A stretch of DNA of 10,173 nucleotides from Prevotella sp. GTDB taxonomy: Bacteria; Bacteroidota; Bacteroidia; Bacteroidales; Dysgonomonadaceae. Below, in pieces: positions 6,841-10,173 of this stretch. The DNA lies in the NCBI GenBank assembly GCA_031260865.1, contig JAISKQ010000119.1:1-10173 (forward strand). The letters are read 5' to 3'. Each line of letters begins with the position of its first letter. Positions within the stretch are counted from its first letter, which is position 1. Under the pieces are notes generated by a model, which was not told the DNA's origin, ran no database searches, and saw only the letters and a program-made list of their open reading frames with translations. Position numbers and translations under genes: made by a program.

Positions 6841-7353
6841 ATGGATAACTTTAAAGCCGTGTATAATATTTCTCTTTACGATGGTAAAAGAACGCCATTT
6901 CACAAGAAATATCGTGTTTATGACGGTTTAGGCGGTGTTTACTTTGATACTTTACAAGAATGTCGTTCCTATGTTTTGTTAAAATCGACTTTATTGAAAA
7001 AGTTGTATCAATCCTCTAAAAGTTTTTATAAGAAAATATCAGAACATTATTTTGACAAAGTTATAAAATTTCGTGTTACGGATTCTGTCGGTAATAAAGT
7101 TAATGATTTGTTGTCTGATATTTTGGGTTGCTATCGTTATTTAACGAAGCAGTATTTTTTTCAATATGCCTTATCAAAATTGAGACATATATATACTCAA
7201 TACCTTGAAATTGCTAAGTTGCTTAATATGACTTTGTTATATAAGTCTATTAAGTCTTTGTATGATTCTTTCTTTACCCCCTACCCTGAATATCGTTCAA
7301 CTGACTATGTGAAGAAAGACAGTCTTTCGGTTAATAGGCGTAAAGCTATTTAA
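6841..7353 (+). CDS. Hypothetical phage-like protein, 170 aa, Lys/Tyr-rich
   Basis: This is the first gene of the block, starting at ATG 24 bases after a TATATTTG box. The 170 residues are basic and unusually rich in Tyr, Lys and Leu. The N-terminal 1-45 looks beta-like (YNISLYDGK, KKYRVYDGLGGVYFDTL). From about 48 to 145 it is predominantly helical with regularly spaced Leu/Tyr/Lys. There is no signal peptide and no convincing membrane span. I recognise no family or catalytic motif. Its place ahead of the capsid candidate could suit a regulator, a replication accessory protein or a minor structural protein. Compared with the following genes its codons are more AT-rich, so it may have a separate history or expression level. 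Confidence 0.75.
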   Translation: MDNFKAVYNISLYDGKRTPFHKKYRVYDGLGGVYFDTLQECRSYVLLKSTLLKKLYQSSKSFYKKISEHYFDKVIKFRVTDSVGNKVNDLLSDILGCYRYLTKQYFFQYALSKLRHIYTQYLEIAKLLNMTLLYKSIKSLYDSFFTPYPEYRSTDYVKKDSLSVNRRKAI

Positions 7354-7371
7354 TATATTGATTTATAATTG

Positions 7372-7385
7372 TTTAATTAATTAAA
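7372..7385. promoter_or_regulatory. 14-base palindrome TTTAATTAATTAAA in the leader of the capsid candidate
   Basis: A perfect palindrome lies in the 41-base gap before the ATG at 7395. It is built from the same TTTAATT and AATTAAA half-sites as 6766-6783. It also forms part of an A/T-only leader running to the start codon, which could act as a translation enhancer in place of a Shine-Dalgarno sequence. A related AT leader precedes the gene at 9248. Confidence 0.35.
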
Positions 7386-7394
7386 ATTATTTTT

Positions 7395-8237
7395 ATGAGA
7401 GTATTTAATGAAAACTCAAACATTTCTGATTTACAAGTAGAAAATGGCACTTATTTTCTCTTGTTTGACGTGACCAAAACAACGCCCGCCCCGAATTTGC
7501 CCGCGTTTTTTGGCGACCTTAATTTACCCGCTTCCGATACGTTGAAAGTGCTTTACACTTCTCGTTCAGGCGGACAACGTACTTTGATACCGTCTTTGCC
7601 TGTTTTTCCTTTGGCTATTGCGGGCACCATGGGACCGCAACACTTAAAGGTTTATCAAAATAACGATGGTTCTATTTATCGTTGTGTGTTCCCTGTAATG
7701 ATTGGTGTCGGCGGTGCTCTTACCCTTGACAACAATTCTTATATTTCTGTTAGTACTAATTTTTCTGACCTTGCTACTACTGGTACTGGTGAAGAAAAGT
7801 CATTGCGCATTTATGCCGTTGATACAGTTAAAACAAATCTTGCTTTAATGTATGAATCTATTCATTTAAATGCTTCATCACAGAAAGCAATTGATTTGAC
7901 AAATTGCCATCAAATGGTAATGAGTAAACAAGTACTCGACTATCAGTTAATCGCTCGTGATTCTCTGTATTCCGTTAACTGGTCTGAAAAAGAAATCGAA
8001 GCGGTTGCACGTGCTCAAAACGATTTGCTTGCTATGTTCGGTTCTGATTTGATTGCTAACCGCATTATACAAGGCGCTACCGTTCCTACGAACTTAGGCT
8101 TTGAAGCTGTCAAATTTGCTTCGGGCGGTTCGTATTATAACGCTCTCGGCGTATCTGACTTCATCACTGCTAAAGTTACAAGTCAGTACGATGACCGTGC
8201 GTATGTTCTTAGAGTTGTTGACGCTTCAACTATATAA
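7395..8237 (+). CDS. Candidate major capsid protein (280 aa, beta-rich)
   Basis: The 280-aa product has no signal peptide, no membrane segment and a strong alternation of hydrophobic and polar residues typical of beta strands. Examples are YFLLFDVTK (20-28), DTLKVLYTS (48-56), GSIYRCVFPVMIGVG (92-106), ALTLDNNSYISVSTNF (108-123) and KSLRIYAVDTV (135-145), with a more helical segment at 196-227. Length is close to the 269-residue double jelly-roll capsid protein P2 of corticovirus PM2. The following genes encode small membrane proteins, as in phages with an internal membrane. The capsid role is therefore an inference from size, strand pattern and position, and I see no diagnostic motif. Alternatives are a minor coat or spike protein. 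An AT-only leader with a palindrome suggests strong expression. The stop is 2 bases before the next ATG. Confidence 0.6.
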   Translation: MRVFNENSNISDLQVENGTYFLLFDVTKTTPAPNLPAFFGDLNLPASDTLKVLYTSRSGGQRTLIPSLPVFPLAIAGTMGPQHLKVYQNNDGSIYRCVFPVMIGVGGALTLDNNSYISVSTNFSDLATTGTGEEKSLRIYAVDTVKTNLALMYESIHLNASSQKAIDLTNCHQMVMSKQVLDYQLIARDSLYSVNWSEKEIEAVARAQNDLLAMFGSDLIANRIIQGATVPTNLGFEAVKFASGGSYYNALGVSDFITAKVTSQYDDRAYVLRVVDASTI

Positions 8238-8239
8238 TT

Positions 8240-9187
8240 ATGAGTTTTTTTGGTGGAATTTGGAATGGAATTAAAGCGGGCGTTAAAACCGTCGGCAAAG
8301 TAGCGGGGGCGACGGTGAAAACCGTCGCTAAAGTAGCGACGCCCCTCGTCACTAAGATTCCTATTGTTGGTGATATATATGGTGCTGCGACGAAGCTGGT
8401 AGGTATTGACCCTGTCAGCCTTATAGGTAATTCGTTGGGTGCTGTTGTATCAGGAGGTAACATCGGTAAAGAATTAGCATCAGGGTTTAAAGATTCGCAA
8501 ACTGGCGGAATCTTAGGCATTTTGCACGATTCGGGCAAAGATGTAGGTGATTCAATCCCTGAATATTCTACCGATGCACCTGGCATTTATACCTATTCAG
8601 ATGGTTCGTATGCTTATACCGTTGGTGTTGACGGTAAAGTAACTTATCAGCCGTCTGATATGAGTTCACAGCAATTAGTTGCTGAAACGCCTAACGGTTC
8701 ATTGATACCTATACCGTCTTCTTTGGCTGCTAAGCAAGCCTACATACAGCAACTATTAAACTCTTATGGCAATCCTTTTGGTGTTGATTTAGCAGGTTCA
8801 AGTATGTTGGCGATGACGAATTTTGTTTCAGGCGTTGAGCCTCTTTCAGGCGAACAACAAAGTAATATTCTTGCTTTGGATGTGGTTAATCAATCTCCTG
8901 AAGCGTTGGCGTATACCGCTGAAGCATTGGCGCAAACAACTGGTAAAAATGCCGTTGATTGGGTTGCTATCCTGACTGGTCTTTGGAATACTGCTAAAGA
9001 GGCTAATATACCTGGCGTTTCAAATTGGGTGCAGAATGCGGAAAGCAAAGCCGTTGACGCTGCTATGGCTGTTGCTGGTGAAACAGTGACACAGAAGATA
9101 GCCCGATTTCTTAAGGATTACGGTTTTATTATTCTTGGCGGTGTTGCTGTCGTTACTGTTGTCGTTTTAGTATCTAAAAAGCGTTAA
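8240..9187 (+). CDS. Membrane-anchored structural protein candidate with N-terminal 11-residue repeats (315 aa)
   Basis: It starts 2 bases after the capsid candidate, so the two are probably translated together. The N-terminus (1-40) is an amphipathic Lys/Val/Ala/Gly segment with two tandem 11-residue repeats, VKTVGKVAGAT (15-25) and VKTVAKVATPL (26-36). That periodicity suits a helix lying on a membrane. The middle holds Gly/Ser-rich and Tyr-rich beta-like stretches (GIYTYSDGSYAYTVGVDGKVTY, 115-136 region) and from about 160 an Ala-rich helical half. A single C-terminal membrane span (about 293-311) ends in KKR. There is no cleavable signal peptide. Such a protein could link the capsid to an internal membrane, or act in genome delivery across the host membrane. 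No homologue is recognised. The repeat-coding DNA also forms strong hairpins (8288-8345). Confidence 0.7.
   Translation: MSFFGGIWNGIKAGVKTVGKVAGATVKTVAKVATPLVTKIPIVGDIYGAATKLVGIDPVSLIGNSLGAVVSGGNIGKELASGFKDSQTGGILGILHDSGKDVGDSIPEYSTDAPGIYTYSDGSYAYTVGVDGKVTYQPSDMSSQQLVAETPNGSLIPIPSSLAAKQAYIQQLLNSYGNPFGVDLAGSSMLAMTNFVSGVEPLSGEQQSNILALDVVNQSPEALAYTAEALAQTTGKNAVDWVAILTGLWNTAKEANIPGVSNWVQNAESKAVDAAMAVAGETVTQKIARFLKDYGFIILGGVAVVTVVVLVSKKR
8288..8345 (+). other. GC-rich competing hairpins inside the start of the 315-aa gene
   Basis: GCGACGGT (8309-8316) pairs perfectly with ACCGTCGC (8321-8328) over a GAAA tetraloop. The same CGACGGT can instead pair with an earlier ACCGTCG at 8288-8294. GGGGCG (8306-8311) can pair with CGCCCC (8340-8345). 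These structures exclude each other. They lie 50-105 bases after the start codon and stand out as GC-rich in AT-rich DNA. They partly reflect the repeated VKTV codons, but the CGACGGT arm does not. Confidence 0.6.
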
Positions 9188-9221
9188 GGTTTATAAAGAT
9201 TGTCGGTTATTATTTATTTGG

Positions 9222-9247
9222 TTATTAATTATTTAAATTTTTATTTT
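9222..9247 (+). promoter_or_regulatory. AT-only leader before the 75-aa gene
   Basis: These 26 bases contain only A and T up to the ATG at 9248 and include ATTTAAAT. They resemble the A/T leader before 7395. No Shine-Dalgarno is present, so this unstructured tract may be the translation initiation signal. The rest of the 60-base gap from 9188 shows no clear promoter. Confidence 0.35.
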
Positions 9248-9475
9248 ATGAAAAGTATAGTAAAATATTTTGCATTGTTTTCTATCGTTGCCGTTGCTTC
9301 TAAGGCTTTTATTGATGCTTTCATGCCTGAATATGAGGCTTGGCGTGAAAAATATCCCCCTGCTCCTGAAGAACCCGATGATGAAATTTCGGAAGTTGAA
9401 ACAATTCCCGCCTCTGATTTATTCAAGCCTGATTTGCAGGCTTTTGAATCAGACGGTAAAAGTAAGGAGGTTTAA
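9248..9475 (+). CDS. Small membrane or exported protein with acidic tail (75 aa)
   Basis: I start at the ATG at 9248, after the A/T leader, rather than at the in-frame TTG at 9200, because the extension is only Ile/Val/Tyr-rich leader sequence. The protein begins MKSIVKY and has a hydrophobic segment to about residue 24, which may be a membrane anchor or an uncleaved signal. It then has a tail rich in Pro, Glu and Asp (PPAPEEPDDEISEVE, about 37-51). The next gene encodes an extremely basic protein, so the two could interact by charge; this is inference. It may be a small virion membrane protein. The C-terminal codons double as the ribosome binding site of the next gene. No family is recognised. 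Confidence 0.7.
   Translation: MKSIVKYFALFSIVAVASKAFIDAFMPEYEAWREKYPPAPEEPDDEISEVETIPASDLFKPDLQAFESDGKSKEV
9464..9470 (+). promoter_or_regulatory. Perfect Shine-Dalgarno AAGGAGG before the Arg-rich gene
   Basis: AAGGAGG lies 7 bases before the ATG at 9478 and inside the last codons of the 75-aa gene. Such a full site is unusual in Bacteroidetes, where most genes lack one, and none of the other genes in this block has one. It supports 9478 as the start and suggests high expression of the basic protein. Confidence 0.8.
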
Positions 9476-9477
9476 TT

Positions 9478-9792
9478 ATGGCATATTATAGAAGAAGTTT
9501 TAACCGTTCACGGCGTTACAGCCGTGGCGGTTATGGTCGCCGTTTCTTCGGTGGCTTTAGACGCTCTTTTGGCGGTTTCCGCCGTTCTTTTGGTCGTTTT
9601 CGTACTCGTTTCCGTACGATATACAAAACGAAGTATAAAACTCGCTTTCGTAATGCCCGCCGTTCAGTAGGTCGGCGTTCCTCTCGTTCTAATATTTGGG
9701 CAACTGTTCAAAAGTTGGTTTTACTTGGTCTCATTTGTTTTGGTGCTTATTTTGTTTGGACAAAATGGCTTTGTAAAAAGATTAAGTTATGA
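9478..9792 (+). CDS. Arginine-rich membrane-anchored protein, candidate genome-binding protein (104 aa)
   Basis: Residues 1-70 contain 23 arginines with Gly, Ser, Phe and Tyr. They include tandem 7-residue units GGFRRSF (25-31), GGFRRSF (32-38) and GRFRTRF (39-45), coded at 9550-9612. Arginine codons are 13 CGT, 5 CGC, 3 AGA and 2 CGG. A membrane span follows at about 79-95 (LVLLGLICFGAYFVW), then a basic end. The basic domain should bind nucleic acid and the anchor would tie it to a membrane, which would suit condensing a phage genome inside a membrane vesicle; this is inference. Translation starts from a perfect AAGGAGG. The stop overlaps the next start (ATGA). The anchor is repeated in the 41-aa product of the next gene. 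Several hairpins lie in the coding sequence. Confidence 0.85.
   Translation: MAYYRRSFNRSRRYSRGGYGRRFFGGFRRSFGGFRRSFGRFRTRFRTIYKTKYKTRFRNARRSVGRRSSRSNIWATVQKLVLLGLICFGAYFVWTKWLCKKIKL
9502..9532 (+). other. Long hairpin within the start of the Arg-rich gene
   Basis: CACGGC (9509-9514) pairs with GCCGTG (9521-9526) over a 6-base loop. AACCG (9502-9506) pairs with CGGTT (9528-9532) outside a small internal loop, 11 pairs in all. Shorter perfect stems follow at 9571-9583 (GGCGG-ttt-CCGCC) and 9601-9618 (CGTAC...GTACG). Dense CGN arginine codons favour such pairing, so it may be a by-product. It could also be a translation control element, or a packaging signal if the genome is single-stranded. 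Confidence 0.5.
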
Positions 9793-9914
9793 GAAGTTTT
9801 TTGAGTAGTTATAAAATTTGGTCTTGCCTCCGTAACCTCGTTTACGTAGGTCTTATCATCGCTGGTGGTATTTTTGTTTATGACAAGTGGATTAAAAAAC
9901 TAATTGTAAAGTAA
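9789..9914 (+). CDS. 41-aa single-span membrane peptide, paralogue of the preceding protein's anchor
   Basis: The ATG at 9789 overlaps the stop of the Arg-rich gene by four bases (ATGA), so it is likely translated by coupling. The peptide has a short N-terminus, one membrane span (about 17-31) and a basic end (DKWIKKLIVK). Residues 10-37 align without gaps to residues 73-100 of the preceding protein with 13 identities, including IW, LV, GLI, G, FV and KW. It therefore looks like a duplicate of the anchor without the Arg-rich domain. It may pair with the larger protein in the same membrane, a possible small virion membrane protein. Confidence 0.75.
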   Translation: MRSFLSSYKIWSCLRNLVYVGLIIAGGIFVYDKWIKKLIVK

Positions 9915-9915
9915 T

Positions 9916-10173
9916 ATGAATAAAGGTCTATTAGGTTTTATGATAGCTGCTTTGATTGGTGTTATAGGTTTTATTATCTATTATTTTTTCTTTAGGAAGA
10001 AGAATGTTGATGTTACTGTGTCACCTGCTTTGGCTATCCCTGGCATGGCTACAAATCCTATTGCTCCGCAAGACGTTTATTCTAACCCTGTTTATGTGCC
10101 TGCTTCCTCCTCTCCTACTTATGATGAACGAGGATACGGCGTTATTGTCGGTTCTGCTGGTGCTGCTGCTGGT
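9916..10173 (+). CDS. Small membrane protein, 3' end outside window
   Basis: The ATG lies one base after the preceding stop and the frame is open for 86 codons to the right edge. A membrane span at about 4-26 (LLGFMIAALIGVIGFIIYYF) is followed by RKK and then a Pro/Ser/Val/Tyr-rich stretch (28-70). The visible part ends in a Gly/Ala/Val segment (GYGVIVGSAGAAAG) that could begin a second hydrophobic region. It continues the run of small membrane proteins expected in a virion-membrane gene cluster. No family is recognised. Confidence 0.75.
   Translation, partial: MNKGLLGFMIAALIGVIGFIIYYFFFRKKNVDVTVSPALAIPGMATNPIAPQDVYSNPVYVPASSSPTYDERGYGVIVGSAGAAAG

Larger units (their letters stand above)
6720..10173 (+). 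mobile_element. Probable provirus: structural cluster of a tailless membrane-containing phage (left part)
   Basis: From about 6720 to the right edge all genes lie on the plus strand, are short and closely spaced, and differ in style from the host genes. Coding is T-rich (28 T against 2 A in 9541-9600) and arginine is mostly CGT. A beta-rich 280-aa protein without signal peptide is followed by a 315-aa membrane-anchored protein and a run of small single-span membrane proteins, one very Arg-rich. This layout is known from phages with a double jelly-roll capsid and internal membrane (corticovirus PM2, Finnlakeviridae phage FLiP). Filamentous phage is less likely, because the long proteins lack signal peptides and no small signal-bearing coat protein or Zot-like gene is seen. 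The left boundary is only approximate and the right one is outside. No integrase, Rep or ATPase is visible. Confidence 0.6.

Noticed and set aside
8230..8586. 118-aa minus-strand frame opposite the 315-aa gene
   Set aside because: The plus-strand gene is tightly linked to its neighbours and has a coherent structure. The minus frame is Pro/Thr-rich shadow coding.
6720..10173. Filamentous phage (Inoviridae) provirus
   Set aside because: The 280- and 315-aa proteins lack signal peptides expected of adsorption proteins, and there is no Zot-like ATPase or typical small signal-bearing coat protein in view. It remains possible only if the missing right part shows otherwise.
6720..10173. Microvirus (gokushovirus-like) provirus
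   Set aside because: The microvirus capsid protein is about 500 residues or more, and no such gene is present. A run of several membrane proteins is also not typical.

Overview
The window looks like a Bacteroidetes chromosome, probably order Bacteroidales. It is AT-rich and starts are mostly without Shine-Dalgarno sequences. Several minus-strand genes are preceded by a TAnnTTTG box, the -7 element of the Bacteroidetes primary sigma factor. The housekeeping genes (a long PurM-like AIR synthase, a ROK glucokinase and a MeaB-type GTPase) fit gut or environmental Bacteroidales.

Layout. (1) 1-1901, plus strand: the C-terminal part of a C5-cytosine DNA methyltransferase followed 2 bases later by a probable type II restriction endonuclease, a restriction-modification pair. 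(2) 1902-2750: an 850-base spacer with one doubtful small ORF and a three-unit tandem repeat with a 227-base period, carrying five copies of a 20-base T-rich motif. (3) 2751-6657, minus strand: a small exported Lys/Cys-rich protein, a purM-like gene, a ROK-family kinase and meaB, with recognisable promoters and two intrinsic terminators. (4) about 6720-10173, plus strand: a block of a different character, with T-rich coding strand, CGT arginine codons, tightly packed small genes and many membrane proteins. It runs off the right edge.

The right-hand block is the most interesting part. It holds a 170-aa orphan, a 280-aa beta-rich protein without signal peptide (capsid candidate), a 315-aa protein with 11-residue amphipathic repeats at the N-terminus and a C-terminal membrane anchor, a 75-aa membrane protein with an acidic tail, a 104-aa protein with 23 arginines and a membrane anchor, a 41-aa membrane peptide that is a clear paralogue of that anchor, and a partial small membrane protein. 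This layout fits the structural cluster of an integrated tailless, membrane-containing icosahedral phage (compare ssDNA phage FLiP of Flavobacterium or corticovirus PM2). The T excess of the coding strand favours an ssDNA type. No integrase, replication protein, packaging ATPase or lysis gene is inside the window, so the assignment is inference. It probably sits between meaB and whatever lies to the right, transcribed from a TATATTTG promoter at 6809.
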